From the NCBI GenBank assembly GCA_958296095.1, contig OY282434.1:2386001-2450000 (forward strand): 64,000 nucleotides of DNA, in the 5' to 3' direction. The stretch comes from an uncultured Oligoflexales bacterium (GTDB taxonomy: Bacteria; Bdellovibrionota_B; Oligoflexia; Oligoflexales; JAPPIL01). The notes under the pieces were generated by a model. The model had not been told where the DNA came from. It ran no database searches and worked only from the letters and a program-made list of their open reading frames with translations. Below are positions 36,735-46,389 of this stretch, piece after piece. How positions within the stretch are numbered: the stretch's first letter is position 1; every line of letters starts with the position of its first letter. Position numbers and translations under genes: made by a program.

Positions 36735-38373
36735 ACGAGAGGTCAAAGAAGTGTTTGTTGGTATTCAACCTAACTTTACCATACTAGACACACAGGATTC
36801 AGCTGACACCCTTTCCCTGCTCAAGGATGAGCCCGATTACAAACTCAATCTTGACGACACAAACAAACAATTTCCGAATAAAAAAATGTTACAAAACATT
36901 ATTTCCAAATCGAGAAACATGCAGATTTCCATTGACAAAACTGTCAACAAATATTTTCCACAATATAAAAATTTTATAAATGAGATAACACAACTGATGA
37001 ATATTTTCCAAGAATTCAAGCAAAAACATAATGTATTTGACTATGATGATCTGATGGATGTTTTGCGAGATTCTATGAGAGACAATGCGTCGTTCAGAGA
37101 TAAAATACGCAGGGATGTGCAACATGTGCTTGTCGATGAATATCAAGATACAAACAATATACAAAGAGAAATAGTTGAGCTTTTGATCGGAGATAGGAAG
37201 ACGATCACGGTAGTTGGAGATGATGCCCAGAGTATCTATTCATTTCGTGGGGCGAACTATGAGAACATTCTACGATTTTCAGGTAGTTTTACTGACTGTA
37301 AGCTCATAAAAGTTGAGCAAAATTATAGAAGTGGACAGGAGATCCTAGATTTCACCAATGAGATAATTTCTAATGCTAAGATGGGTTTCAAAAAGAAGTT
37401 ATATACCCGCAGGGATGTCGGGAAAAAGCCTGCTGTCAAAAATTTTGCAGATGACGTAGCGGAGTCTGAGTTTATTGTAGATACAATCCTAAACATCAAA
37501 GCTAATGATCTAGATTATTCTGATTTCGCAGTATTGACGCGCAACAGTCGCCACTCGAAGCACATTCAAGGAGAGCTTGAACGACGAGGTATTCCTTACA
37601 TAGTGGTAGGCGGAATAAAATTTAGTGAGCGAAAACATATACGTGATGTCATAGCATTTTTGAGAATTTTGCTGAACCCTATAGATACTGTGGCCTGGCA
37701 TCGAGTTCTGAAGCTCATTGGTGGTATTGGAGAAGTTAGAGCCAGCGAAATTGTTGAAGCAATAAAAGCAAAGGGTGGATTGGTAGACTTCAGTGCATTT
37801 GCAGACAGGCCTTATTACAGAGAAATAGAAAAATACGAAAAATTTTACAGAACAGCAAACCTAGAAACTCCTCCCAATCAATTGATTGAAGATATTGTGA
37901 AGTTCTATCGCGACCTGCTTAAGCAGGTTAAGTCTAATAACTACAAGAGCAGGCTTGAAGACCTTGAAGTATTGGCTACTATAGCCTCTAAATACAGCAA
38001 CCTGAAAAATTTCTTGTCAGATTTTGCCTTAGAGCCTCCCAGCCACTGGCAAGATGAGAACGAGCCACAAGAAGAGGAAAAGGAGAAAGGTGTAACAGTT
38101 TCGACTATTCACTCAGCCAAAGGTTTGGAGTGGCACACAGTTTTTATTCCCCACGCTCTCGATGGTATAATCCCTTCCGTAAAATCGTTGAACTCACCTG
38201 CAGAACTAGAAGAAGAACGACGTGTTTTCTACGTTGGCGCAAGCAGGGCAAAAGAAAATCTTTTTATCACTATGCCTGCTTATGTGCCTAGTTATGACGG
38301 CATTCTAGACAAGCCATCGAGATTTATTAAAGAGATAGACGAAAATTGCTACGACACCGAGAAGAGGCATTGA
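36724..38373 (+). pseudogene. UvrD/Rep-type helicase, N-terminally truncated
   Basis: 549 codons open, overlapping the end of ftsK. Helicase motifs II (DEYQDTN, 138-144), III (VVGDDAQSIYSFRGA), IV (VEQNYRSGQEIL), V (VSTIHSAKGLEWHTVFIP) and VI (VFYVGASRAKENLFI) are intact. The first roughly 120 residues of a UvrD helicase are absent, including the Walker A motif, so ATPase activity is not expected. The open frame begins at what would normally be the pre-domain 1B segment (GIQPNFTILDTQDS). The DNA is clearly more AT-rich than its surroundings, a sign of horizontal origin. No ribosome site is evident before GTG 36724. The stop is followed at once by C-module repeat. Confidence 0.85.
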
Positions 38374-38556
38374 GGCACACGCTACGCTGCGCTGTGCGCT
38401 ACGCGCTGCTTTTTGTATCGCTCGCTTACTAGCTCGCCTCGCTCGCTACGCTGCTTTTTGTAACGCTCGCTTCCTAGCTCGCTGCATGTTCTCAGGCCAC
38501 TCTGCGCGCCCTCTCTGCTTGCGCCCAAGTCTCTCGGCGGTTGCCCCCACCTCTTG

Positions 38557-38692
38557 CTCACCGAGAGCTTCATGAACGGCACGGCAAGACCGTGCGAAAA
38601 CTCGCACCACAAATACTGCCAATACTGTCGTTAGATTATTTTTTGCACAAGGTATGTGCCACACCTATCTCAAGGGCGAGTTTCTCGGTAGG
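38557..38692 (+). repeat. Module A, complete copy, 136 bp
   Basis: Ends CTCACCGAGA and TCTCGGTAGG. The interior carries the TTTTTTGCACAAGGTATG variant of the small hairpin. Confidence 0.78.
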
Positions 38693-38800
38693 GCTGCACC
38701 GTGCCAAGACAACGGAGGTACGTGCTAAGGAAGGTCTGTGCCTCTCGCGATTGCGTTCAAGCTTGCCCTCAAACCTCTCGGCTGTTGCCCCCACTTCCTG

Positions 38801-38932
38801 CCTACCGAGGGCTTTATGAACGGCAGAGCGAGACCGTGCGAAAACTCGACCACAGATATTGCCATATTGTCGTCAGATTATGCTTTTAGATAAAGCATGT
38901 GCCGTACCCACTCAGGAGAGTTTCTCGGCAGG
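38801..38932 (+). repeat. Module A, complete copy, 132 bp
   Basis: Ends CCTACCGAGG and TCTCGGCAGG. The interior has GCTTTTAGATAAAGC. Confidence 0.78.
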
Positions 38933-39299
38933 TCTGCGCTCTGCCAAGATAACGGAGGCATGGGCTAAGTAGGGTCTGTTCTCCGCTAGCTCTTTGTCCC
39001 CCGCCTCTTGCCGACCGAGGGCTTTATGAACGGCACGGGTAGACCGTTCGCTTGCGCTACGGCTTTTTTATATCGCTCGCTTCCTAGCTCGCTCTTTGCA
39101 CTCAGACCTCCTGCTATTGCGTTCAGATTATTTTTTGCACAAGGCATGTGCCTATACCTGTTGAGGTCGGGTTGCACGCGGCTTCCTTGCCGCTTGCTCT
39201 ACGAGGCTTTTTTGCCGCTTTCTAGCTCCAGGTCTGCGCCGTGCCAAGATAACGGAGATTTGTGCTAAGTGAGGTCTCTGCCTCTCGGCAGTTGCCCAC

Positions 39300-39414
39300 A
39301 CCTCTTGCCTACCGAGAGCTCCATGAAGGGCATAGCCAAAAAATTCAGCCAACATATTGGCAAGTTACAAAAAACAACAACAACAATAAGCTAAGGTTTT
39401 GCCAAAAAACGCCG
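39300..39414 (+). promoter_or_regulatory. Upstream region shared with the 49047 gene
   Basis: A module A left end (CCTACCGAGAGCTCCATGAA) runs into TTCAGCCAACATATTGGCAA and GTTACAAAAAA, then AAGCTAA and AAAAAACGCCGAT. The same series lies inverted at 49110-49230, also upstream of a lipoprotein gene. The near-palindrome GCCAACATATTGGC (39348-39361) is a candidate regulatory site. Confidence 0.55.
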
Positions 39415-39465
39415 ATAGTGCTGTCCGTGGCGTGATTTTTTTTTACCGGTTGAAGGTGGATACAC

Positions 39466-40881
39466 ATGGCTATGCTAGCAATCCTTTCCTTGATGGTGCT
39501 AACTGCTTGTAACGAAAAGCATACTATGCATGCATCGACTGTCGAGAGTAGCGAAGAGAACAGTAAAACTGCCAATCAGCGAGCGCAGATCGGAACTGCG
39601 GACGCTGATGATGCAATCGAGGTTACTCAGGGAGGTTGTGATGACCGTGACCTCGGCCAACTCGTCGCAGAATCGGTGGTGCGGGATACAGTCAATCCCC
39701 GCAGTCCAGCATTACGCGGCACCCTGCAAGGGATTGAGTTAAGCCGAGAGTTGGTTATGGAGCGGATCATCTCACCACAGATGCGTAGGGTGGTAATACA
39801 AGAGCGGCGTGCGCGTTTCACCGCGAGCTTTGCCATCGCCGATGGCCAAGAAAAAAGCGAATATACCGTGTTTATCTTGGAACGCGATCCCTTGCCGGGC
39901 AAGAGAGCGATCGTCGTCACCCTGATCGATCAAGGAAGAAGAGAGAGACTTGATCAAGACGGTAATGGTTATGAGTTTTCGGGACGAAAAATTAGTGTGC
40001 GGAACGATCGCCTGGCGGGCAAACAAAGCGTTGAGATATTATACCTACCGGCGGTGCGGGTAAATTTTCAGCACAGCTTTCAGTTGCCGAGAAATCTACG
40101 CATCATGCCTGAGACGATCAGTGTCGCGGCCCAGACTGGCAAGAGTCCGCCACGAATCTCTAGCAACACCTTCACCTTCGATGCCAACAACAACATCGTT
40201 ACCATCGATAACACTATCGAGAACCGCAACACCATCTTCGAGGGTACCCGCATGCTTGTCGATTATCGGCATATCGTTCTTGATCGTTTGGCCTACAGTC
40301 TCGATGTCGATAGCACCGTTCTCAATACCGAGCAACTTCTGTGCTCCTATGATGACACGAGTGGTAACAAGCACGGCTTAGCCTGCACTTACCGTGATGG
40401 CAAGGTGCATTTTGCCAGTAGTGATTTTGTTCCTGAACGGCGAGTAAAGGTGGCTTTGCAAATTCGCCCAGGGGCCGAACGAAAATATCCGCTCGGTAGC
40501 AACCACATCGCGGATACGGTCAGTATCTCGATCGGTAGAAATAGTTGCACAGGTGATGAATTGGTCATCGATAATAATGGGCAACTGTTGCTCGATAGCG
40601 ACGCGGCGACCACCGCCTGTCCGATGCTTGAGGACTTCACTGCCAACCGCCAGACCTTGATCATCGATTGGCGCACCTTTACCCCGCGCCAAGGGCAATT
40701 TAGCTTTCCGAGTAGTTTCTTCAGTGCCCACATCCACAACGGTATGTGCTATGAACTGACCGTAGATGATGAAGAATACGAAGATTTTACGGTAAGCAAC
40801 CAGCAGGCAACGATCAGCAACCGCCTGCCATACGATGCTGAGGTCGAGTTCAAGGTCTCGCTATACAATGATGATGATTGA
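39466..40881 (+). CDS. Lipoprotein, beta-rich, unknown function
   Basis: 471 residues with lipoprotein signal (MAMLAILSLMVLTAC, lipobox LTAC); GAAGGTGGA precedes the ATG. The body is beta-rich with two or more Ig-like strand patterns (YTVFILERDPLPGKRAIVVT, VEILYLPAVRVNFQHSFQLP) and several short aspartate/asparagine-rich stretches (FDANNNIVTIDNTIENRN). Four cysteines cluster in the C-terminal half. Probably a surface or periplasm-facing outer-membrane lipoprotein. The gene stands alone between repeat blocks 6 and 7, with an upstream region resembling that of the 48427-49047 gene. Confidence 0.75.
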   Translation: MAMLAILSLMVLTACNEKHTMHASTVESSEENSKTANQRAQIGTADADDAIEVTQGGCDDRDLGQLVAESVVRDTVNPRSPALRGTLQGIELSRELVMERIISPQMRRVVIQERRARFTASFAIADGQEKSEYTVFILERDPLPGKRAIVVTLIDQGRRERLDQDGNGYEFSGRKISVRNDRLAGKQSVEILYLPAVRVNFQHSFQLPRNLRIMPETISVAAQTGKSPPRISSNTFTFDANNNIVTIDNTIENRNTIFEGTRMLVDYRHIVLDRLAYSLDVDSTVLNTEQLLCSYDDTSGNKHGLACTYRDGKVHFASSDFVPERRVKVALQIRPGAERKYPLGSNHIADTVSISIGRNSCTGDELVIDNNGQLLLDSDAATTACPMLEDFTANRQTLIIDWRTFTPRQGQFSFPSSFFSAHIHNGMCYELTVDDEEYEDFTVSNQQATISNRLPYDAEVEFKVSLYNDDD

Positions 40882-41078
40882 CTAACGCCAATATCGGGTT
40901 TCGCTATCATGAAGCTCTCGGTGAGCAAGCTTGAACGCAACCGCCGAGAGGTTTGAGGACAAGCAGAGAGGTTAGCAGGCAAGCCTGAATGCGATAGCAA
41001 GAGGTCCGAGGACGAGGGGCGAGCTAGGAAGCGAGCGATGCAAAAAGTCGTGCGCAGCGCAGCTGGGCACGGCGCAGA

Positions 41079-41212
41079 CCTGCCGAGAAACTCGACCTCA
41101 ACAGGTATAGGCACATGCCTTGTGCAAAAAAATAAACTAACGGCAATACGGCAATATTTGTGGTCGGGTTTTCGCACGGTCTACCCGTGCCCTTCATGGG
41201 GCTCTTGGTAGG
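41079..41212 (-). repeat. Module A, complete copy, 134 bp
   Basis: Plus-strand ends CCTGCCGAGA and TCTTGGTAGG. Same interior as the other copies, inverted. Confidence 0.75.
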
Positions 41213-41410
41213 CAAGCCTGAACGTAACCGCCGAGAGATCTGAGGGCAGATAGGCCTGAGGGCAAGCCTGAACGCGATAGCAAAAGGTCTGAGGACATGC
41301 AGCGAGGGAGCGAGAAAGCGGCAAACAGTCTCGTAAGACGAGCGTTACAAAAAGCCGCGTAGCAAGGACACCACTTAGCACAAATCTCCGTTGTCTTGGC
41401 AGGGAGCAGA

Positions 41411-41547
41411 CCTGCCGAGAAACTCTCCCCTGAGATAGGTGCAAGCACATACTCTTGTCTGGAAGCATAATCTAACGGCAATACGGCAATATTTGTGGTC
41501 GGGTTTTCGCACGGTCTCTCCCTGCCGTTCATGGAGATCTCGGTAGG
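41411..41547 (-). repeat. Module A, complete copy, 137 bp
   Basis: Plus-strand ends CCTGCCGAGA and TCTCGGTAGG. Inverted relative to blocks 1, 4, 5, 6 and 8. Confidence 0.78.
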
Positions 41548-42059
41548 CAAGAGGTGGTGGCAACCGCCGAGAGGCAGAGACCTCACTTAGCACAAATCTC
41601 CGTTATCTTGGCACGGCGCAGACCTGGAGCTAGAAAGCGGCAAAAAAGCCTCGTAGAGCAAGCGGCAAGGAAGCCGCGTGCAACTCCCCACGAATATGTA
41701 CAAGCACATGCCTTGTGCAAAAAAATAATCTGGTTGCAGTATTGGCAATATCTGCGGTCGTTTTCGCACGGCCTCGCCTCGCCCTTCATGGAGCTCTCTA
41801 TGAGCAAGCCTCAACGCAAACGCGAGGGGTCTGAGGGCAAAGAGGCTGGTAGGCAAGATTGAACGTAACCACGAGAGGTCTGAGGACATGCAGCGAGGGA
41901 GCTAGGAAGCGGCAAACAGTCTCGTAAGGCGAGCGTTACAAAAAAGCAGCGTAGCGTAGCGCGCAGCGAGCGTTACAAAGAGCCATGCGCAGTGCACACG
42001 GCTTTTTAGAAAAACAAAAATATCTAAGATTATTGGTGTAGTTTACCGATAGTTGGCAC

Positions 42060-43244
42060 ATGAGGGTTTTTGTGAAATGCCAGCGATGGTTGGCACTTAT
42101 TTTGATCTGTGTTCTGTCGGTTGCTGGCTATGCCGATAACCATGATGGTAGTGGGAGCACGGAAAGCGAATTGCGCTGGGCTTTACAGGGAGTTGCGGCT
42201 CTGATTCACAACCGGATTGCCGGTGTGCCACCTGCTGCTAAAACCTTGGCCCTGATGATCGCCCATCTGCAGCGCGGTGAGCGGGATGCGGCAGTGCGTC
42301 TCGCGACCGCTGATCAGGATTTTTACAATCTGCGTCTGCGGAGCATGTTTAGTTTATGGGCGAGTGTCAGTGGTGATGTCGGGGCTGATCTCAACGATAT
42401 GGTGGCCACCTTGATCGGCATGGTGCGCGATGATGTGCCATTTAACACCGCACTATCGGCAGATATTATCTATGTCGGTGCACTGAGCAATAATAATTCC
42501 TGCACTCCCTATAGTTCGACTTCCAACGACCACTATCGGTGTTGGCAAGATCACAATCTCAAACGTGTATTGCAACGTCGGCAACAATCGGCGCTGCGCG
42601 TTGCACCTGCCAGTATTGCTGGGATTTTATCGACGCGTGGCTTTGCCGAATCATATTACGCGGCTGGCACTAACCGCCGCGCGACAGCTTTTGTTTTTAA
42701 AAATTTTCTCTGTCGGGAGATGGAAACTCTGCACGATGTCACGGTCAACGATGGTTATGTTCGCCAAGATGTCAACCGTACGCCTGGCGGGGATGCTCGG
42801 CTCTTTCGCCAACGCTGTGTCGGTTGCCACGCTGGTCTCGATGCCCTGAGCGGTTGGAATGTGCGTTACGATTACCGTGATGGACAGATGATCTACAGTA
42901 ATGCCGTGCAAAACAAGATTATCCGCAACGTTTTGTTTAGTCGGGGCAACCCGCCACGCGATGACAGCTTCGTTAATCTCTGGACGAGTGGACAGAATTC
43001 CAATTTGGGTTGGCAAGCCCCGCATAGCGGGAACGGCGCTCGAGCTTGGGGACAGATGATAACCGCCAGCCGCGGCTTTGCCACCTGTATGGCGAGTCAA
43101 GTTTACGAACAGATCTGCTTTAGGCAAGCTGATAAAGCCACCGTCGCCAGTCTTGCCGATGGCTTTGTTGCCAACAATTACAACATGCGAGAATTGTTCG
43201 TCACCACCGCGGTCAGCTGTTTGGCAGGAGAGGTTGCAGGATGA
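42060..43244 (+). CDS. Exported c-type haem protein, cluster 2
   Basis: 394 residues with a signal peptide (residues 1-26, LILICVLSVAGYADN). The haem motif CVGCH lies at about residues 256-260, preceded by NRTPGGDARLFRQR and followed by AGLDALSGWNVRYDYRDG, as in DUF1588/DUF1592-type cytochromes. A distal segment (FATCMASQVYEQICFRQ, NNYNMRELFV) is shared with the truncated protein at 10719. It is expected to bind one covalent haem in the periplasm. The stop overlaps the next start (ATGATG), so the four-gene cluster 42060-46383 is tightly coupled. Confidence 0.78.
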   Translation: MRVFVKCQRWLALILICVLSVAGYADNHDGSGSTESELRWALQGVAALIHNRIAGVPPAAKTLALMIAHLQRGERDAAVRLATADQDFYNLRLRSMFSLWASVSGDVGADLNDMVATLIGMVRDDVPFNTALSADIIYVGALSNNNSCTPYSSTSNDHYRCWQDHNLKRVLQRRQQSALRVAPASIAGILSTRGFAESYYAAGTNRRATAFVFKNFLCREMETLHDVTVNDGYVRQDVNRTPGGDARLFRQRCVGCHAGLDALSGWNVRYDYRDGQMIYSNAVQNKIIRNVLFSRGNPPRDDSFVNLWTSGQNSNLGWQAPHSGNGARAWGQMITASRGFATCMASQVYEQICFRQADKATVASLADGFVANNYNMRELFVTTAVSCLAGEVAG

Positions 43245-44053
43245 TGATCGCCATAAAAATTGTCTGGCTAAGCGTTTTTTTTCTTTTCAGCTGTTCACCA
43301 GAGGACACCCAGCAAGGCCTGAGCGAGCTTAACTCTGATGATGCCAGCAGTATTGAAGCATATGCCAGTGTCTTGCCAGCATTATCGACAGAGGAACTGG
43401 CTAAGCTCAAGGTGCAAGAAAATCGGCAGTTGGCAAGTATCATCGGTGGCGGCATAACCTTGCCGACCGCGGGCGGGGGTAGCTCAGCCCCAACGATTGC
43501 CACCAGCTTAGGGGTGCGGAGTTTTCGGGAGATCGATGCCACCTTCAGTCGTCTCACCGGTGTCAGTCGGCAACATAGCCGAGTGCGGCGGGTGTATACG
43601 GAAATTTCAGCCCTATTGCCGCGGCGGAATTCGTTCAGCAGTTTTCAAGCTCCGATGCAGGTCGGTATCTTTCACCTTTCCAGTGCCTATTGTGCGGAAT
43701 TAATCGGCAACGAAACTCTATGGCAAGCAAAGTTTCCGAACATCGATCGTGCTAGCTGGTGGAATGGTGGCACACCTAGCAAGCAACAATGGGCAACATA
43801 CGCCAAACAGCTGATCGATGTCCTGTGGCAGGGGCTAGCGTTTGTCGGTGATCGCGAACAGATGGTTGCCGAGTTGGTAAAATTTGTCGATGCGGCTATC
43901 ACCCAACAGGAGAGTCGTCAAGCAAATCTAGCGGGTGGCTATCATGCTGTCGGCTTATTGGGTTCACGCTACCGCGGGGTGAGTATCAGCGGCACGATTT
44001 TTCTGTGGATGTGCACGGCAACGTTGGCAAGTGCGCCGGTAATTTTATATTGA
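43241..44053 (+). CDS. Lipoprotein of haem/DUF1501-like cluster 2
   Basis: 270 residues with a lipoprotein signal (MMIAIKIVWLSVFFLFSC, lipobox LFSC). It has an acidic linker, a Gly-rich stretch (GGGITLPTAGGGSSAP) and a helical domain containing FREIDATFSRLTGVSRQHSR and FHLSSAYCAELIGNETLW. It is equal in length and position to the cluster 1 lipoprotein at 11390. The start overlaps the stop of the haem gene. It probably anchors or recruits the DUF1501-like protein, inferred from synteny. Confidence 0.72.
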   Translation: MMIAIKIVWLSVFFLFSCSPEDTQQGLSELNSDDASSIEAYASVLPALSTEELAKLKVQENRQLASIIGGGITLPTAGGGSSAPTIATSLGVRSFREIDATFSRLTGVSRQHSRVRRVYTEISALLPRRNSFSSFQAPMQVGIFHLSSAYCAELIGNETLWQAKFPNIDRASWWNGGTPSKQQWATYAKQLIDVLWQGLAFVGDREQMVAELVKFVDAAITQQESRQANLAGGYHAVGLLGSRYRGVSISGTIFLWMCTATLASAPVILY

Positions 44054-44063
44054 GGTAAAGTTT

Positions 44064-45524
44064 ATGCGTAGAAAAGAAAAACATAAAAGCGAAGAAAATC
44101 CGCAGTTGTTGAATCGCCGCGCCTTTCTTAATTCGCTGACGCACGCCGCGAGCTGTGTCTATCTACCGAGCCTGGTCGGTCTCTTGCACAGTCAACAGGT
44201 GTTGGGCAATACTCAGCCCTGTGCCTTGCCAAGCGTCGATAGCACGGTCCCCGCGTTTATCGGTTTAGACTTGCGCGGCGGAGCGAGTATCGCCGGCAAC
44301 AATGTCATAGTTTATGATCGCGGCGGCGAACTGTTATCTACCTATCGTAGCCTGGGTTTGCCAGACGCACTACATCCGCGCCACCGCGGCATGATCGATA
44401 TGACACTCGGTTTACCGATGCACACCTTAAGCCCAATGTTGGCAGGGATTCGGAATGTTGCTTCTGCCGAGGTATTGGCCAAGGTCAACGGTTGTGTAAT
44501 CTGCACTAGATCTGCCGATGATACGAATAACAATGAACTGGCAAGTGCCCCAGGTGTGTTTCTCGCTGGTGCGAAGGGACAACTCGTGCCTTTGGTCGGC
44601 ACTGCCGAAAGTGTTGCGGGTGGTTCGGGAGGCAATTCTATCACCCCGTTTGTCAGCAGTGTTGCTCCGACGCGGATTACCGACATAGACAGTGCCAAAC
44701 GTCTGGTGTCGATTGGACGCACTTGGGAACGTTCTTCCCCCAAGCTTCAATATAATATTCTGCAACTCGTAAAAAATCTCGGCACGGTGCAACTTAAACG
44801 CTTCTCGGAATTGAATCTTTCCCAGCAGGCTCAGGCAATGGTCGATTGTGGCTATGTCCGCACCCGTGACATGCTCATCGGTGATTTGAATTCTGCACAG
44901 ACGACCAGTATTGTCGATCCGCGCACCGATGTGCAATTGCAGGGAGCATCTTATCTCAACCAAAACCAAGCCGCGTTGGAAATCGGTTATCTGGTAATCA
45001 AGGGCTATGCCGCGGCCGGTACAGTGGCCGTCGGTGGCTTCGATTATCACGATAACACCGTTGCCAGCGGCGAACAGATGGATCGCGTCGCTGGAGCAAT
45101 TATCGGCACACTGCTGGCAATGGCTGCGGATCTCAATCGCAAACTCATGTTGCACATCTATACCGATGGTGGGGTTAGCGGTGGCCCGACGACTATGCCT
45201 GCTGGCGACAGCGGGGCCGACAAGTATGTCTGGCAAGGTGATAGCGAGGTGCGAGCCGCGGACTTTGTGTTGGTCTTCGATCCGGCTGGCCGACCAGAGA
45301 TGGAGTTCCAGCAATTGGGGGCGTTCAAGTCTAGCGATGGCGGTAGTGTCGATCTTTCCCCAGAACGGCATAGCAAAATCAGCAATAACCCCGCGGGACA
45401 AGCCTCGGCAGTGGTCGGTAATTGGTTGGCTTGGCAGGGCAAACAGGCAAGCTTTCGCCGCATCAGCCGTTTTAGCCCGATAACTGAGCCAGAGCTCGGC
45501 GATTACCTCTTTATTAGAGGGTAG
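44064..45524 (+). CDS. DUF1501-like Tat-exported protein, cluster 2
   Basis: 486 residues. The N-terminus has a twin-arginine signal (LNRRAFLNSLTHAASCVYLP), so it is exported folded. It resembles DUF1501 proteins: PAFIGLDLRGGASIAGNNVI early, then AVGGFDYHDNTVASGEQMDR and LMLHIYTDGGVSGGPTT later. These belong to the alkaline phosphatase-like superfamily by published grouping; no metal-ligand set is obvious here, so catalysis is unproven. The counterpart at 12211 is longer. A 430-residue antisense open frame across this gene is a shadow. Confidence 0.72.
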   Translation: MRRKEKHKSEENPQLLNRRAFLNSLTHAASCVYLPSLVGLLHSQQVLGNTQPCALPSVDSTVPAFIGLDLRGGASIAGNNVIVYDRGGELLSTYRSLGLPDALHPRHRGMIDMTLGLPMHTLSPMLAGIRNVASAEVLAKVNGCVICTRSADDTNNNELASAPGVFLAGAKGQLVPLVGTAESVAGGSGGNSITPFVSSVAPTRITDIDSAKRLVSIGRTWERSSPKLQYNILQLVKNLGTVQLKRFSELNLSQQAQAMVDCGYVRTRDMLIGDLNSAQTTSIVDPRTDVQLQGASYLNQNQAALEIGYLVIKGYAAAGTVAVGGFDYHDNTVASGEQMDRVAGAIIGTLLAMAADLNRKLMLHIYTDGGVSGGPTTMPAGDSGADKYVWQGDSEVRAADFVLVFDPAGRPEMEFQQLGAFKSSDGGSVDLSPERHSKISNNPAGQASAVVGNWLAWQGKQASFRRISRFSPITEPELGDYLFIRG

Positions 45525-45525
45525 T

Positions 45526-46383
45526 ATGTGGTTCGTGTTTTCTGTCATATTGCTAGTCAGTTGTGCCGCACCCGTCGATAGCACGACCAGTATTGCCGAC
45601 GACGACCTCCATAATGCTGATGCTGTGCCGCCCGCTAACGGCGAGGCAGAGCCTGCTCCCCTGCATGAACAGACTTGCTCTACTAGCGAAGACGACGACG
45701 AAAACGAGGTTTTTCGCACACAGGTACTGCCTGAATTGCAAACGGCTTGCGCGGCATGTCATGCCAGTAAACACACGCCGTTTTTTGCCAGCGATGATCA
45801 TACCCAGGCCCGGCAGGCTATTCTTTCTGGGAGCAAAGTTGACTTCCGTGACGTTGCCCAATCGCGGCTCGTGTTGCGTTTGACCGCAGATCGCCACAAC
45901 TGCCCCGCGGGTGATTGTGCGGGTCATGGCCAACGCTTCATCAAGGTTTTGCAAAATTGGCGATGTGCAATGACCGAGACTGCCGACGATTTGGCGAGCA
46001 GCGCGGTCGATATTCTGACTGGAAATATAGAAATAGATCTCAGCGATCAGCTCGCGGATTTTGCAGGTGAAATCAGCATCAGGGCAACTATCGAGCCGTT
46101 GCCAGCTGGTGGAGAAGGTTTTACTTTGCAGGATCTTTATCTGTCCACCACCGCGGACGTGTTTATCCAGCAGATCAAGCCATTGCTTAACGACAGGTGG
46201 AATTCCTTGAACAATACGTTCTTGCAGGTGAGCTGTGTCGTGACTCCACCTGGTGGACGCTTGCAGGGGCCGGCCGCGACGACTCTGGTCAGCGATAGCC
46301 AGCGCGCTAGCTTAGCGTTTGCTTTTGGCGAATTGCGCCTCGCTAACGACGATGATCCGCACTGTGATTATCCCGACATTTAG
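45526..46383 (+). CDS. c-type haem lipoprotein, cluster 2
   Basis: 285 residues, starting one base after the DUF1501-like stop. Lipoprotein signal MWFVFSVILLVSC, an acidic linker, then a haem domain with CAACH (about residues 75-79) and a later Cys pair (NCPAGDCAGHG). The C-terminal half is beta-rich (IEIDLSDQLADFAGEISIRA, SLAFAFGELRLAND). It is expected to bind haem at the outer membrane. Its haem domain corresponds to the second half of the cluster 1 protein at 10719, so cluster 1 seems to have fused two genes that are separate here. Confidence 0.75.
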   Translation: MWFVFSVILLVSCAAPVDSTTSIADDDLHNADAVPPANGEAEPAPLHEQTCSTSEDDDENEVFRTQVLPELQTACAACHASKHTPFFASDDHTQARQAILSGSKVDFRDVAQSRLVLRLTADRHNCPAGDCAGHGQRFIKVLQNWRCAMTETADDLASSAVDILTGNIEIDLSDQLADFAGEISIRATIEPLPAGGEGFTLQDLYLSTTADVFIQQIKPLLNDRWNSLNNTFLQVSCVVTPPGGRLQGPAATTLVSDSQRASLAFAFGELRLANDDDPHCDYPDI

Positions 46384-46389
46384 CTATAG

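Larger units (their letters stand above)
38374..39340 (+). repeat. Modular repeat block 6
   Basis: Plus-orientation block: C modules, D units, complete A modules at 38557-38692 and 38801-38932, B units, a truncated A left end at 39008 followed by C, an A' variant (GGTCGGGTTGCACGCGGCTT, GCTCTACGAGGC) and a final A left end at 39308 that leads into the upstream region shared with the 49047 gene. No credible gene. Confidence 0.85.
40905..41995 (-). repeat. Modular repeat block 7
   Basis: Minus-orientation block of about 1.1 kb. It starts after the lipoprotein stop with an A-type left edge (AAGCTCTCGGTGAGCAAGCT), then D units, a C module, complete A modules at 41079-41212 and 41411-41547, an A' variant with GCGTGCAACTCCCC, and more D and C units. 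No credible gene. Confidence 0.85.

Noticed and set aside
36724-38373. Functional helicase or defence gene
   Set aside because: All motifs from II onward are intact, but the Walker A region is absent, so an active ATPase is unlikely; listed as a pseudogene.
42651-43127. 158-codon antisense frame
   Set aside because: It is opposite the haem protein gene, which has a signal peptide, CxxCH and coupled downstream genes.
44427-45719. 430-codon antisense frame
   Set aside because: It lies opposite a DUF1501-like gene with a Tat signal and close operon spacing; the antisense product has no signal or motif and spans a gene boundary.
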